This document shows, in pieces, positions 26,628-36,841 of a stretch of 64,000 bases of DNA. Below the pieces are notes generated by a model, which was given only the letters and a program-made list of their open reading frames with translations, was not told the origin of the DNA and did not search any database. A program made the position numbers and the translations under genes. Origin of the DNA: Paenibacillus azoreducens (GTDB lineage Bacteria; Bacillota; Bacilli; Paenibacillales; Paenibacillaceae); contig NZ_AP025343.1 of assembly GCF_021654775.1 (NCBI RefSeq), positions 6,512,001-6,576,000 on the forward strand, given 5' to 3'. Each line of letters opens with the position of its first letter. Position 1 is the stretch's first letter.

Positions 26628-26681
26628 CCATTTCATAATGAATAATATTACAGGTATTTGAACAGCGGCATTATGAAGTGG
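26628..26681. repeat. Repeat family A, copy 1 (54 bp)
   Basis: Terminal inverted repeats CCATTTCATAATG and CATTATGAAGTGG (12 of 13 matching). The interior shares GTATTTGAAC with copy 2 and CAGCGGCATTATGAA with the right end of copy 4. It lies at the start of the 515-bp gene-free stretch 26611-27125. Confidence 0.65.
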
Positions 26682-26767
26682 TGATTTAGAAAAATAATAC
26701 AATTATTACAAATTCGACTATTTCGCAGGAGGCGGCACAAAAAATGACGGGCTGTTCCATCTGAAAA

Positions 26768-26945
26768 GTTGCAAAAGCGCATCTATTTTAACGTTCCAGG
26801 CAACTATGGCTAGAAAGCTTGCAAAAGTGCATCTTTTCCCCGGTTTATAGGCATAAGCAGACGATTCATGGTCAAATGGATGTACTTTCGCAACAATTTT
26901 GCATTTCACGCTATAAAATGCCTGAAAAGGATGCACTTTCGCAAC
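26768..26945. repeat. Four TTGC(A/G)AAAG-type units in opposing pairs
   Basis: 16-bp units at 26768-26783 and 26818-26833 (plus) and 26879-26894 and 26930-26945 (inverted) share the pattern (G/C)TTGC(A/G)AAAG(C/T)(G/A)CATC. Spacing is about 50 bp. The inverted arrangement could fold as nested hairpins. No gene seen. Confidence 0.7.
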
Positions 26946-26990
26946 ATTTTCTATTTCACATGATCAACTGTCTGCAAAAGCTTGCGCCCT

Positions 26991-27030
26991 GAATCCATTT
27001 CATAATGGATTCATATCGAGTATTTGAACC
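26991..27030. repeat. Repeat family A, copy 2 (left end)
   Basis: Starts with the palindrome GAATCCATT-TCAT-AATGGATTC and continues CATATCGAGTATTTGAACCT, closely matching copy 4 at 52248. A right end is not clear; CAACATGAAGCTG near 27070 is a weak candidate. Confidence 0.55.
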
Positions 27031-27125
27031 TGGATATCGAATGTTACAGTTGCGCCCCCCCAAAATCTTCAACATGAAGCTGCATGACCGAGGTCAACAT
27101 ATATCCATTCACATACACGTAATCA

Positions 27126-30104
27126 CTACCCGTTCCAGTCACTCCGCAAAGTAAACAGGTCTTTCAGCGCTTCCGTCGATAGTTCGGTAATCCAGCTTTC
27201 CGTGCTGGAGATCACGTTATCGCTCAGCTGCTGCTTGCTTTCCAGCATTTCATCAATGCGTTCTTCAAGCGTACCGAGAGAGATAAACTTGTGCACCTGC
27301 ACATCCTTGGTCTGACCCATCCTGTAGGCCCGGTCTGTCGCCTGGTTTTCCACGGCAGGATTCCACCAGCGGTCAAAGTGGAAAACATGGTTGGCGGCCG
27401 TAAGGTTGAGACCAACGCCCCCGGCTTTGATCGACAGGATAAACACGCTAGGCTGCTCCTCAGGCGGCAGCGTTTGCGATTGAAACTGTTCGATCATCCG
27501 GTCGCGGGCGGACTTGGACGTGCTTCCGTTCAGGTAAAGCACTGGCTCCTTAAGTTCTTGCTGCAGTACACGCTGCAGCATCTCTCCCATGCCAATATAC
27601 TGGGTAAAAATAAGGCAGCGATCCCCCTCTTCGCGCAGTTCCCTTACCATGTCCAGCAGCCGCTCAAGCTTGGCTGATCGGCTTAATAGGGCCTCAGTGT
27701 TCATAGATTGATCCTCATCCTTCGGATATTCAAAGGATTCCCCTGTCAGCAAAAGCGGATGATCACAGATCTGCTTCAAATGGGTCAGAGCCGATAAGAT
27801 CGCTCCCTTCCGCTGAATGCCTTCCAGCTTTTGCACACGGTTCATAAGATCGTTTACTGTCTGGTCATAAAGGGCTCCCTGCTCGGAGGTCAGATGAATA
27901 TAGGTTTTCATTTCGTTTTTTTCAGGCAAAGCAAGCTGAATAGCCGGGTCTTTCTTCTTACGGCGCAGCATAAACGGTTTGACCAGCTTCTGCAGTTGCT
28001 GCGTCCGTTCTTCATCCCGTTCCTTTTCAATCGGCTGTATGAACCGGGCGCTGAACGCCCGCAGGTTTCCCAAATACCCCGGGTTCATGAAATCATACAG
28101 GGACCAGAGCTCGGATAACCTGTTTTCGATCGGCGTTCCCGTCAGCGCAATGCGATGCCTCGCCGGGAAGCTGCGGACGGCAGATGATTGTTTCGTCTGG
28201 GCATTTTTAATGTTTTGGGCTTCATCCAAACATAACGATTCCCAGGCAACCGCTTTGAGAATATCCTGATCCAATGTCGCCGTCGCATATGAGGTCAATA
28301 CGATATCCGCATGCCGGATTTCCCGGCGGAAGGCTTCCTCATCGGAACGGCGGCTGCCATAGTGCAGCATCACATTCAAAGAAGGAGCGAACCGTCCCAG
28401 CTCCTTCTGCCAATTTCCGAGTACGGACGTTGGGCAGATCAACAGAGATGGCAGCTTCTGTTCTTCTTCCCCACCGTTTTCCTTCAGATGCAGTAAATAC
28501 GTAATAAATTGTACCGTCTTCCCCAGACCCATATCGTCTGCTAAACATGCCCCTAATCCGAACCGCCGCATAAAAGCAAGCCAGGAAAAACCGTCATATT
28601 GATAATTGCGCAGCTCGGCTTTGAGTCCTTGCGGCACGGCAAGCCGCGGCCATTCCGAACGCTGCCCAAGCTGATTAAACAGTTCCATGAGATGCTCATT
28701 CAGCTCCACCTCAAGTTCAATCCGGGTTGAGTTTTCATTCGTTTCATCTTCCTGCGACTGGTCTTCCTTCCCGCGCTGCGCCCAGTCATCTTTTTTCTGA
28801 AGATGCAGCTGCAATACATCCTGAAAGGAAAGGCCCTGCTTCCGGTCCATTCCTTCCATCATCTGCCCGATTTGTTTGATCAAAGCGGGATCAAGAGTCA
28901 TCCACTCTCCCCGGAAACGAACCAATCGCTCATTGCGCGCCACCAACTCTTGAAACTCGGATTCTGTCAATTGGGTTTCGCCAATGGCAATACGCCAGTC
29001 GAATTGAATGATCGAATCAAGTCCAAACAGGGAGTTGCCTCCGCTTTGACGTTTATCATCGCCTTCATCCGCACGTACTTTGGCCCGAAGCTTCGGTTTC
29101 TTCCGGCTGGCCGCTTCCCACCATGCAGGCAGCAGCACCTGCCATCCGGACTCCAGCAAACGCCGGCTGTCCACCGTCAAAAACTGCCACGCGGCCCCAT
29201 CGGACAACGGTTTACCGAGCAAATCATCGCTGTGACCTTGCTCTACAAAGCCCGGCAGGCTTGCTCGCAAATGATCACCCCATCCCGCGGAGCGTTCCTT
29301 CACATGGAATGACCATGAATCCGGCCATACGCCCGATACATGCCCATCAGGCCCAAGCCGGACCGGAACAAGCACCGACGGGTCAAACTTATCCTGCAGA
29401 ACCAGCTTAAGACGCCATGCAGGGCTGTCTTCATCCGGTTCCAGCAGCTGCAAAAGCGGCCGGAATGGGGCCATATCCGCTTTCCAGCCTATTGAAATCA
29501 GCCACTCTTTTTCTTGGAGACCGCCAGTCGCGGCTCCTGAGGCAAATAACATCGGATATTCCCTCCGCAAATCGGTAGCCGCGCTTTCCGTCCCATAGCA
29601 GCTCTGGAACACCAGCGCCGAAAAAGCCGACTGCAGCCCCTGGGCAAACTCCGGACGGCTGCGGTCGATTCGCTGCCGGATCTGATCTTCCATTAAAGAT
29701 CGATCCCAAGTCCACTGCAGCTTCCCTTCCCGAAAGGAAGCGAAGCTAGGAATAAACCGTTTCTCGCAAACGCAATCTACAAGCGTCGGAGCAAGCCGGA
29801 GCAGAGCTTCCGCATCCTGATCCCACTCCCATGTAATATGATGAAGCAGCGCCCGCTCCGCAAAAAAAGGAAGAACCTGCTCGGCGGGAAGAACGACAAG
29901 CTGGACGCCCTGGCCCTGCATCTGGCGAATCTCCAGCTCCGTCCCGTAAAACGACGCTTCATGCCATGCAAACAAACGCTGCTTCAAATCAAGTCCCGGT
30001 ACGCTGCGATGCGAAGAAGACGATCCGTAAATCAGCGCATCACCATATGCACTTAAACGAACATGGACTGTAATCGCGTCTGCAAATGCCAAATATGAGC
30101 TCAT
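27126..30104 (-). CDS. SNF2-family helicase-like ATPase (YwqA-like)
   Basis: 992 residues. The N-terminal half is an SNF2-associated bacterial domain; the C-terminal half holds both RecA-like lobes: Walker A in DDMGLGKTVQ (near 520), DEAQ box in LDEAQNIKN (near 626), TGTPIENRLSELWSLYDF, and motif VI in ATDRAYRMGQ (near 915-925). These enzymes translocate on DNA; the bacterial role is unclear. ATG 30104 overlaps the SWIM-gene stop (ATGA), with AAAGGAAAG upstream. The SWIM-SNF2 pair resembles Bacillus YwqB-YwqA, arguing that they act together. Confidence 0.93.
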   Translation of the reverse strand: MSSYLAFADAITVHVRLSAYGDALIYGSSSSHRSVPGLDLKQRLFAWHEASFYGTELEIRQMQGQGVQLVVLPAEQVLPFFAERALLHHITWEWDQDAEALLRLAPTLVDCVCEKRFIPSFASFREGKLQWTWDRSLMEDQIRQRIDRSRPEFAQGLQSAFSALVFQSCYGTESAATDLRREYPMLFASGAATGGLQEKEWLISIGWKADMAPFRPLLQLLEPDEDSPAWRLKLVLQDKFDPSVLVPVRLGPDGHVSGVWPDSWSFHVKERSAGWGDHLRASLPGFVEQGHSDDLLGKPLSDGAAWQFLTVDSRRLLESGWQVLLPAWWEAASRKKPKLRAKVRADEGDDKRQSGGNSLFGLDSIIQFDWRIAIGETQLTESEFQELVARNERLVRFRGEWMTLDPALIKQIGQMMEGMDRKQGLSFQDVLQLHLQKKDDWAQRGKEDQSQEDETNENSTRIELEVELNEHLMELFNQLGQRSEWPRLAVPQGLKAELRNYQYDGFSWLAFMRRFGLGACLADDMGLGKTVQFITYLLHLKENGGEEEQKLPSLLICPTSVLGNWQKELGRFAPSLNVMLHYGSRRSDEEAFRREIRHADIVLTSYATATLDQDILKAVAWESLCLDEAQNIKNAQTKQSSAVRSFPARHRIALTGTPIENRLSELWSLYDFMNPGYLGNLRAFSARFIQPIEKERDEERTQQLQKLVKPFMLRRKKKDPAIQLALPEKNEMKTYIHLTSEQGALYDQTVNDLMNRVQKLEGIQRKGAILSALTHLKQICDHPLLLTGESFEYPKDEDQSMNTEALLSRSAKLERLLDMVRELREEGDRCLIFTQYIGMGEMLQRVLQQELKEPVLYLNGSTSKSARDRMIEQFQSQTLPPEEQPSVFILSIKAGGVGLNLTAANHVFHFDRWWNPAVENQATDRAYRMGQTKDVQVHKFISLGTLEERIDEMLESKQQLSDNVISSTESWITELSTEALKDLFTLRSDWNG

Positions 30105-31735
30105 GAGATCAGCTTTCCTTTCTGAAGCTCTTCCTGCAAGGCGCGCAGCCTGCTGTGGCGATTGGCGAACATGGCTATATACTGTTCCCACCGCTCTTCC
30201 CGCTTCAATTTTTTATACAGCTTGGATAAACGCTTGAGCAGTTTCACCGCAGCTTTGTAGGCTTGTCTGTTTTTCAGGAGAATATATCGTTCAACGGCCT
30301 GGTGATAAAAAGGCAGAAGCAGTTCGGGCGCATGCTTTTCAATCGGCTGAAGCACGCTGACGCGAAATTCGAGCGGTTCCTTCCCCGTGCTCAGCTGTAT
30401 ATCCATCCACTGCCGCCATCTACCGTAGGTTAACAAACTATCCTCATAAACCTCTTTTGAGTAAGGCAGCATGCCCGCGAGCGTCTCCCACATCCGGTCT
30501 TCACTCTCAGGTAGATGCCGGACAGCCTGTTCCCAATACTCCATGTATTCATGCAGATCGCCCCTTTTGCGGCTGCCCAGCATCGGTCCGGTCTGCACAA
30601 GCCATTCCGCAAAACGCGGCCAGTCTTCCGCAGCCGCCAAACCTTTCGGGAAGGAAAGAAGGAATCCATGCGGAATGATAAACTTTTTCCCTGCCTCCTG
30701 AAGCCACGTCCAAGCCTGCCGGTCCTCGCCCATCAGAAAATGGATTCTGCTTTGCGCCAGCATCCACGGCAAGCGGGAAAGAGTCTCTTCAAGCTCCTCT
30801 TCCGCAGATTGCAGCTTATGCAGCTCTTCCGAACATAACGTCGTATCTTCCAGATTGGGATACAGCCATTTACGCCAAAACTGGTCGTAAACCACAAATA
30901 AATAGCTGCAGCTATTCGGCCCCGTCAGCATCTGCCTGCGCAAATAAGCGAGAGTTTTGAGCATACGCGGCCATAGTTCCGGTTCGCTGCGGATCGCAAT
31001 GTCTTGGTCGAATATATATCCCATTGCCTCCTGCAGATCGTCTGCGGCAACTTGGGTGTGATAGCCCAAATACGTATGGGCATGAACAGGATGCTGAACC
31101 GGCTTAGTCAGTTTAATGAGCAAAAACAGATGGGCATGGAGATCAAACAGCTGTTCCAATGCAGGAGGAAGCGCAGGCTTCAAGGCATAAATCGCCTCAA
31201 TGGCCTTCCTCGCATACTGGACATTCGTACTGCCGAAGTCGAGCGGCGTTATGCATAGTTTGAATAAACCATGCCATTCGGCAAGACTCATATCGGGAAT
31301 GCGGCTTGCCTTTGCCTGCAAAGCAGAGATGGTATCTCCCTTTCCGGATGCGTCCACCCCGGTTGAGTGTGATGACTGCAAAGGCAGAGGATGCTTTAAT
31401 GCCGCAGTCGCATGAGCATTCACGATGGCATGAATGGAGCGGCCCATCTGGCTGGCATAATCCAGCAAAACGGCAATCATATGCTTGCAAAACCCTGAAT
31501 CCGGACAAGAGCAGCGGCTTGCGGATAACCTATGGGTATCGAGTTCGACCTTGTGTTGGTCATCCTCTTCGACAAGGGCCGCCACATGCCCGGTATCCGC
31601 AATACCGGTTAGACGAACACCCCCCTGTTTATAACATTGAAATCCGCGTTTGATCGTGAGGTCGCTGAATTGCTCCCCTACCGACTGAATAAGTTTCTGC
31701 CACGTTATATCATCTATGGTTTCATTTGAATTCAT
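30101..31735 (-). CDS. SWIM zinc-finger protein (YwqB-like)
   Basis: 544 residues. Near residues 73-90 lies the SWIM motif CSCPDSGFCKH (CxC...CxH), a zinc-binding, nucleic-acid or protein interaction element; the remainder is alpha-helical without other motifs I recognise. It is translationally coupled to the SNF2 helicase gene that follows (4-nt overlap) and starts 21 bp after the DUF1992 gene ends in the same direction. SWIM proteins next to SNF2 helicases are a conserved bacterial pair; the process they serve is not established. Confidence 0.9.
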   Translation of the reverse strand: MNSNETIDDITWQKLIQSVGEQFSDLTIKRGFQCYKQGGVRLTGIADTGHVAALVEEDDQHKVELDTHRLSASRCSCPDSGFCKHMIAVLLDYASQMGRSIHAIVNAHATAALKHPLPLQSSHSTGVDASGKGDTISALQAKASRIPDMSLAEWHGLFKLCITPLDFGSTNVQYARKAIEAIYALKPALPPALEQLFDLHAHLFLLIKLTKPVQHPVHAHTYLGYHTQVAADDLQEAMGYIFDQDIAIRSEPELWPRMLKTLAYLRRQMLTGPNSCSYLFVVYDQFWRKWLYPNLEDTTLCSEELHKLQSAEEELEETLSRLPWMLAQSRIHFLMGEDRQAWTWLQEAGKKFIIPHGFLLSFPKGLAAAEDWPRFAEWLVQTGPMLGSRKRGDLHEYMEYWEQAVRHLPESEDRMWETLAGMLPYSKEVYEDSLLTYGRWRQWMDIQLSTGKEPLEFRVSVLQPIEKHAPELLLPFYHQAVERYILLKNRQAYKAAVKLLKRLSKLYKKLKREERWEQYIAMFANRHSRLRALQEELQKGKLIS

Positions 31736-31756
31736 TATGATATCGTCTCCCAGGTG

Positions 31757-32185
31757 CTAAACCCATTTTTCATAGGCCGTATGGACGTTTTCGATGGAAA
31801 TCAGCCCTTTTTGCAGCAACGGGTTCGGAACGATCCGGTTAAATTTGCGAATCTTCTGATTAACCCCTTCTAGGCCGGTTTCCAGGTCTTTAATATGACC
31901 CGCCTGCTTCTGATCGGCCAGATGTTTGATATCCGCAGCGATTTCTTTCCGCAGTTCGATCCAAGGCGGCTGATAATTGGCATTTCTCATCACGCTGGTC
32001 AGGACATCTCCCTGTTCGATTTTTAGAGGTTTGCCTTTGCCGGGCAAATCGTCAAAACCCCCGTTTTTCGCAAATTCGTCCACAGCCGATTCGACAAGAC
32101 TTCCCCTCCCGGACATATCCCGGCAGTTTTCTCCGGCGTTCCCTTCTTCTTCCTGCCTTCCGGCCTTCTTATGATTAAAATCCAT
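31757..32185 (-). CDS. DUF1992/DnaJ-C28-like domain protein
   Basis: 142 residues. The core LVESAVDEFAKNGGFDDLPGKGKPL followed by NANYQPPWIELRKEI is the DUF1992 signature (YhdN-like, related to DNAJC28). No J-domain or zinc motif. ATG 32185 is preceded by AAAGGAGAGGTGG. It leads an apparent three-gene operon with the SWIM and SNF2 genes. Function unknown. Confidence 0.88.
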   Translation of the reverse strand: MDFNHKKAGRQEEEGNAGENCRDMSGRGSLVESAVDEFAKNGGFDDLPGKGKPLKIEQGDVLTSVMRNANYQPPWIELRKEIAADIKHLADQKQAGHIKDLETGLEGVNQKIRKFNRIVPNPLLQKGLISIENVHTAYEKWV

Positions 32186-32283
32186 ACTTCCACCTCTCCT
32201 TTGAAAAACGGATGATCAATCATGAATGAAAAATGGTTGCGCAAGTTATAAGCTCATTGTAGCATATGGATTTAACCAGACCG

Positions 32284-32326
32284 AAAAAAGAACCCCATCT
32301 CATGCCCTTCCAAGGCGGGGTTCTTC
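32284..32326 (-). terminator. Terminator of the VOC gene
   Basis: AAGAACCCC (32288-32296) pairs with GGGGTTCTT (32317-32325), followed on the minus strand by TTTTTTCGG, just past the stop at 32333. Confidence 0.85.
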
Positions 32327-32332
32327 TGCAGC

Positions 32333-32785
<453 letters not shown>

Positions 32786-32882
32786 CTAATTCACGCCTAT
32801 AACCAGCAGTTCCTCGCCAAAAGCTTTATAGGGATTGCCTTGCAGCATTTTTTCCTTTTCGGTGATAGGTCTGACGCCTTGA

Positions 32883-33548
32883 CTATGGACGTGTCAATAA
32901 TTGATGCCGCAGCAACCATTCGTACAACTCAGGGTTATCATAGGTTTCGCTCCAGGAGTCATGATTGGCTTCCGGATAAACCGTCAGCTTCGCATCGCCG
33001 CCTATCGATTGAAGCGCCTGCACCATCTCTTCCGATGCAGCCAAAGGGACCACATCATCCTTGGCCCCGTGAAAAGCCCAGACTGGCGTATCTTTGAGCT
33101 TCCCGGCCATCTTCGGAATACCGCCGCCGCAGATGGGAACCGCTGCTGCAAACCGCCCCGGATTCTCGGCAGCCAGCTGCCAGGTTCCGTAGCCGCCCAT
33201 GCTGAGTCCCGTTACATAAACCCGTGCCGGGTCCGTGCCGTAATTGGCCATGACCTCATCAAGCACCTGCATCACGGCATCTTTTTCGGCATTCCAATCG
33301 GAGCCTTCCGGGCATTGCGGCGATATGGAGATAAAAGGAAATTCCGGATCCCGTTCGGCAATGAGTGGTATGCCGTGAATTTTCACCAGCTCTATATCGC
33401 TGCCACGCTCTCCCGCTCCATGAAGGAATAGAATGACCGGCCATTTTTGCCCACTATTCGGGTCATAACTTTGAGGGATATGCAGCAAATAATCCAGCAT
33501 CAGCTTCTTGGTTATTTCTTTTTCCAGCCTACAGACTTGTTGACTCAT
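32883..33548 (-). CDS. Alpha/beta hydrolase, esterase/PHB-depolymerase type
   Basis: 221 residues. FLHGAGERG is the oxyanion region, the nucleophile Ser is in GLSMGGYGTW, the acid is in HGAKDDVVP and the His in ANHDSW. No signal peptide, so intracellular. It resembles the prolyl-oligopeptidase/feruloyl-esterase branch. ATG 33548 follows GGGGATG; an upstream in-frame start lacks a ribosome site. Substrate unknown. Confidence 0.87.
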   Translation of the reverse strand: MSQQVCRLEKEITKKLMLDYLLHIPQSYDPNSGQKWPVILFLHGAGERGSDIELVKIHGIPLIAERDPEFPFISISPQCPEGSDWNAEKDAVMQVLDEVMANYGTDPARVYVTGLSMGGYGTWQLAAENPGRFAAAVPICGGGIPKMAGKLKDTPVWAFHGAKDDVVPLAASEEMVQALQSIGGDAKLTVYPEANHDSWSETYDNPELYEWLLRHQLLTRP

Positions 33549-33678
33549 CGGTTCATCCCCGCTTTCTTGATCTATTTCGTGCAATCAACCATCTCAAGCT
33601 TTGCATGTTAATCCTTCCTCATTATTACGCCATCCATAGGCCATATCCTTCTTGCTTTCAGCAGGTGCCTGCCCATAG

Positions 33679-33706
33679 AAAACAAAAACCACCCTTTTGG
33701 GTGGCT
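33679..33706 (-). terminator. Terminator of the chemoreceptor gene
   Basis: GCCACCCAAAAGGGTGGT forms a 7-bp stem (33687-33704) followed on the minus strand by TTTTTGTTTTC. Confidence 0.85.
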
Positions 33707-33733
33707 TTGGAAAAGCTTAAAAATTTTTGTATC

Positions 33734-35479
33734 TTATCCCTTGAGCTTAAATACGCGGACTTCCTTCTCCAAATCATCAGCCATTTTTTGCAGCATCGTC
33801 GCCGAGCCGGCAATTTCCTGCATCGATGCCATCTGCTCCTCAGATGAAGCGGCAACGCTTTGCGAATGCTCCGATGCGTTTTTACCGATTCGGGCAAGCT
33901 CTTCAAGCGAAGCGGCAACTTGCTCGCTGCCTGCGGACATTTGCTGGGCGGAGGCGGATACCTCATGCACTTGTTCATTGACGTTTTGCAAGGAATTCAC
34001 GATTTGATCAAATGTTTTGCCTGCCTGTTTGACCGATTCGGAACCGCTGGCCACCTGATCCATGCTGGCATTCATGGCTGTAGAAGCCCGATTTACATAT
34101 TCGACAATTTCATTCAGCATGCCGGAAATCTTCTCGGAAGACTCCCCTGACAGCTCTGCCAGCTTCCGGACTTCCTGGGCTACCACCGCAAAACCTTTGC
34201 CGTGCTCGCCTACTCTGGCCGCTTCAATGGAGGCATTCAGCGCCAGCAGATTGGTCTGGCCGGCAATATTGGAAATAATAGCAACGATCTGCTCGATCTC
34301 ATAAGACCGCTCCTTCAATTCATCCAAAATTTGCACCGTATCCGAAACCGTTGTTTGAATGCTCTCCATCCCTTGCACGGACTGCCGCACAACCTGATTG
34401 CCTGTTTCCGCGTTTCTGGCAACCTCCTGGGCATGTTCCGACAAACGCGATGAATATTCCGCGATCCGCTGGATCCCCACCGTCATCTCTTCCATTGCGA
34501 TCTGGCTTTCGATGGACGACTGCATTTGCGTCTCCGAACCTTTGGCAACTTCCTGAATCGAACGGGTAATTTCCTCTGTTGCCAGCGAGGTCTGATCGGC
34601 ACTGGCGGCCAGCGTTTTGGAAGACTGGGTCACCTTTTCCGAAGTCTGCTGAACGTTGTCGATCAGATGGCGGATATTGCCGATCATCGTATTGAAATTA
34701 GCCGATAAAACGCCCACTTCATCCTTGCTCTTAACCGAAGCCTCTACCGACAGATCCCCTTCCGCAACCCGGATGCTCAGTTGGGACAGCCGGGCAATAG
34801 GCCGCAGCGCGTATCTTACCATAAAGATCGTAAAGATAATAAACACGACCGCAACCGCTATGCCGACAACGAGGGTTTTGAAGGCTATGCTGCGCTGTTT
34901 ATCGGCAATCATTGAATAATCGAAATCAACGCCAAAGACACCAATCTTCTTGCCGCTGGCATCTTCGATCGCGCTGACGACACTAACCCATTTGCCGAAC
35001 TCAGTGGTATACACTGCGGAAGTGGCGTAGCCCACCTTGTCCATCTCATCGAGAGCCGCCTTCATTGCCCCTTTGGCTTCATATTTGTCTCCTGGCTTTA
35101 CTCCCTTATCATATAACTCTTGGTTGGCTAAAATGAGCGTCATGTTTCTAACGTCACCTTTGGACTCGCCGTCATCCATATAGATGTAGCTGTTGGAAAT
35201 TTTCTCGTTTTTTTTCATGCTGTCCAGCTGCCTCTGAACCTGCCGAATATGTTCATCTTTCATCAGTTCATCCGAACCAAGCAGCGTTTTCGCCTTTTCT
35301 ATATACGGAATGTCCTCAACAATAATGTTGTAAAGCGTCCACTCCATATTGGAGAGTTCCTCCATCTGCTGGTTTCTCAGCTGCACATTAGCTGACGTGG
35401 ATAGAATGCTTTCCAGCAAAAAAAACAGTACTGATAAAACAATGATCGACTTGAACACCAAGCTGCTTCTTCTTTTCAT
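33734..35479 (-). CDS. Methyl-accepting chemotaxis protein
   Basis: 581 residues: N-terminal transmembrane helix, a roughly 170-residue extracellular Cache-like sensor, a second helix near 203-226 ([17 protein letters not shown]), a HAMP domain ([20 protein letters not shown]) and a long signalling coil. The hairpin tip carries the conserved chemoreceptor sequence [40 protein letters not shown], which binds CheA/CheW. Sensed ligand unknown. Start at ATG 35479 with only a weak GGGTGG site. It stands alone with a terminator. Confidence 0.94.
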   Translation of the reverse strand: MKRRSSLVFKSIIVLSVLFFLLESILSTSANVQLRNQQMEELSNMEWTLYNIIVEDIPYIEKAKTLLGSDELMKDEHIRQVQRQLDSMKKNEKISNSYIYMDDGESKGDVRNMTLILANQELYDKGVKPGDKYEAKGAMKAALDEMDKVGYATSAVYTTEFGKWVSVVSAIEDASGKKIGVFGVDFDYSMIADKQRSIAFKTLVVGIAVAVVFIIFTIFMVRYALRPIARLSQLSIRVAEGDLSVEASVKSKDEVGVLSANFNTMIGNIRHLIDNVQQTSEKVTQSSKTLAASADQTSLATEEITRSIQEVAKGSETQMQSSIESQIAMEEMTVGIQRIAEYSSRLSEHAQEVARNAETGNQVVRQSVQGMESIQTTVSDTVQILDELKERSYEIEQIVAIISNIAGQTNLLALNASIEAARVGEHGKGFAVVAQEVRKLAELSGESSEKISGMLNEIVEYVNRASTAMNASMDQVASGSESVKQAGKTFDQIVNSLQNVNEQVHEVSASAQQMSAGSEQVAASLEELARIGKNASEHSQSVAASSEEQMASMQEIAGSATMLQKMADDLEKEVRVFKLKG

Positions 35480-35701
35480 AATCCATAACCACCCACTCTA
35501 TGAAGTCCATTGCATATTCCAGACCGCTGTTTTGTTGTTCACATAATGTTCATTGACAAAACCGCGTTTCCGAAGCATAGCACCATGATGATTGTTATAT
35601 CGTCATTTGGGTGGCCATAAATGAAGAGCATCTCATCTATTTCAATAAAAAAATGAAAACTTATGAAATAATTTGGAATTACGCTGATCCCACTAGAAAA
35701 T

Positions 35702-36250
35702 TCATTCTAGAATAAGGTTGTTTTCAAACCGAAATACCTTCGATATGCCAAAATGAGGGAGATCCTCGTCACTTTCCGTGTACCGGTTCGAAGTCAAATT
35801 CGAAATTGTTTTTCTCCAGAAATTTTGGGTGCGGACATTGTTCTCCCCTTCGGTCGTAAAAAGCATCCATTTACCAGGAAACAGGTTAAAAATACTTACT
35901 GCCGCCTGCTCGCCCACGCCTTTACTCCGATAGGGCCTCATTATAAAAAATTCATTCATCATAAACTCGCTTTCATCCACCAAATAAGGCGGCGTGGCCA
36001 CCAGCCCAAACCCTGCCGGGAGTCCGTCCACCCGGATCAGGTATGGGAATAAAATATTTTCCTTCTGCCACCAAATATCAAAAACCGGGATCTGCTCCTG
36101 CAGTGTTTTGTAATCATCGCTATCTTCAAACACGCCATATGCATTTGGCATTGTTTTCCTGATTTCGGCCAGGTCATGTAAATAAAGCGGGTATAGATTA
36201 TTAATAATGAATTTGTCATCCAACGTGCTTAATTCAACGGTTACATTCAT
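35702..36250 (-). CDS. GNAT-family N-acetyltransferase
   Basis: 182 residues. Central strands LIRVDGLPAGFGLV and MNEFFIMRPYRSKGVGEQAAVSIF, the latter carrying the R-x-x-G-V-G acetyl-CoA pyrophosphate loop. The N-terminus contains LYPLYLHDLAEI, seen in the YitH/HsmA-like subgroup. Substrate unknown. ATG 36250 follows a near-perfect AAGGAGGAA. The 222 bp upstream of the neighbouring chemoreceptor gene (35480-35701) holds no recognisable feature. Confidence 0.85.
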   Translation of the reverse strand: MNVTVELSTLDDKFIINNLYPLYLHDLAEIRKTMPNAYGVFEDSDDYKTLQEQIPVFDIWWQKENILFPYLIRVDGLPAGFGLVATPPYLVDESEFMMNEFFIMRPYRSKGVGEQAAVSIFNLFPGKWMLFTTEGENNVRTQNFWRKTISNLTSNRYTESDEDLPHFGISKVFRFENNLILE

Positions 36251-36345
36251 CGCAATTCCTCCTTCATAAGTCCGATTATATATGCCTTAGGAAGCGATAA
36301 ATATACCGAAAACACTGCCTAACCGAACACATCACAACAAAATAA

Positions 36346-36437
36346 CCCCACAAAGCGGCCGATGCTTCGATACAAAATAACCCCACAAAGTGGAGCCTAT
36401 GCTTCGATGCTTATTCCAAATACTTTGCGGGGACCCC
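36346..36437. repeat. Repeat family B, copy 1 plus partial duplication
   Basis: Full copy 36381-36432 runs from CCCCACAAAG to CTTTGCGGGG. Immediately before it (36346-36375) is a second left end, so the first ~35 bp are tandemly duplicated. Confidence 0.8.
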
Positions 36438-36463
36438 CAAAAAAACTTATAAATTCTATACTG

Positions 36464-36496
36464 CCAAAAAAACCGTACAATCCGAGGATTGTACGG
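36464..36496 (-). terminator. Terminator of the CD3324-like gene
   Basis: CCGTACAATCC (36473-36483) pairs perfectly with GGATTGTACGG (36486-36496), followed by seven T on the minus strand. Confidence 0.92.
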
Positions 36497-36507
36497 GCTA
36501 AACTGCA

Positions 36508-36774
36508 TTACGATTTGGAATATATGATTTTTTTGACCGTGTCATAGGCTAAACCAAACTGGGATGAAAGCTGTTCGATGGACCGCCCCCGCGTATATGC
36601 AAGGCGGATTTCCTCATTTCTCAGGCGTAAAGCTTCCCTGCTCCCGGAACGTTCCCCCCAAGCTTTTCGGGCGCCTTTCATAGCAGGGATATAAATCCAG
36701 TCCCCTTGTACATACTGCTGCAGCTCATCCAACAGCCGCTTGGGAAAAACGGCTTCGGCATTGATATATTTCAT
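36508..36774 (-). CDS. CD3324/Mor-like small HTH protein (88 aa)
   Basis: N-terminal MKYINAEAVFPKRLLDELQQ YVQGDWIYIP followed by RNEEIRLAYTRGRSIEQLSSQFGLAYDTVKKII, where the second part is a helix-turn-helix resembling the Mor/CD3324 family. Such proteins are short, mostly found in Firmicutes, and probably bind DNA. ATG 36774 is preceded by AAGGAG. A strong terminator follows. Targets unknown. Confidence 0.8.
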   Translation of the reverse strand: MKYINAEAVFPKRLLDELQQYVQGDWIYIPAMKGARKAWGERSGSREALRLRNEEIRLAYTRGRSIEQLSSQFGLAYDTVKKIIYSKS

Positions 36775-36841
36775 TAGCTCTGCTCCTTAATATCTTTATT
36801 TTGACGTTAAGGCAGCAAAGTCTCTATGACGGTATGAATCC

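Noticed and set aside
26718..26936. 72-codon frame across the TTGC(A/G)AAAG repeats
   Set aside because: Composed of repeat sequence, no ribosome site.
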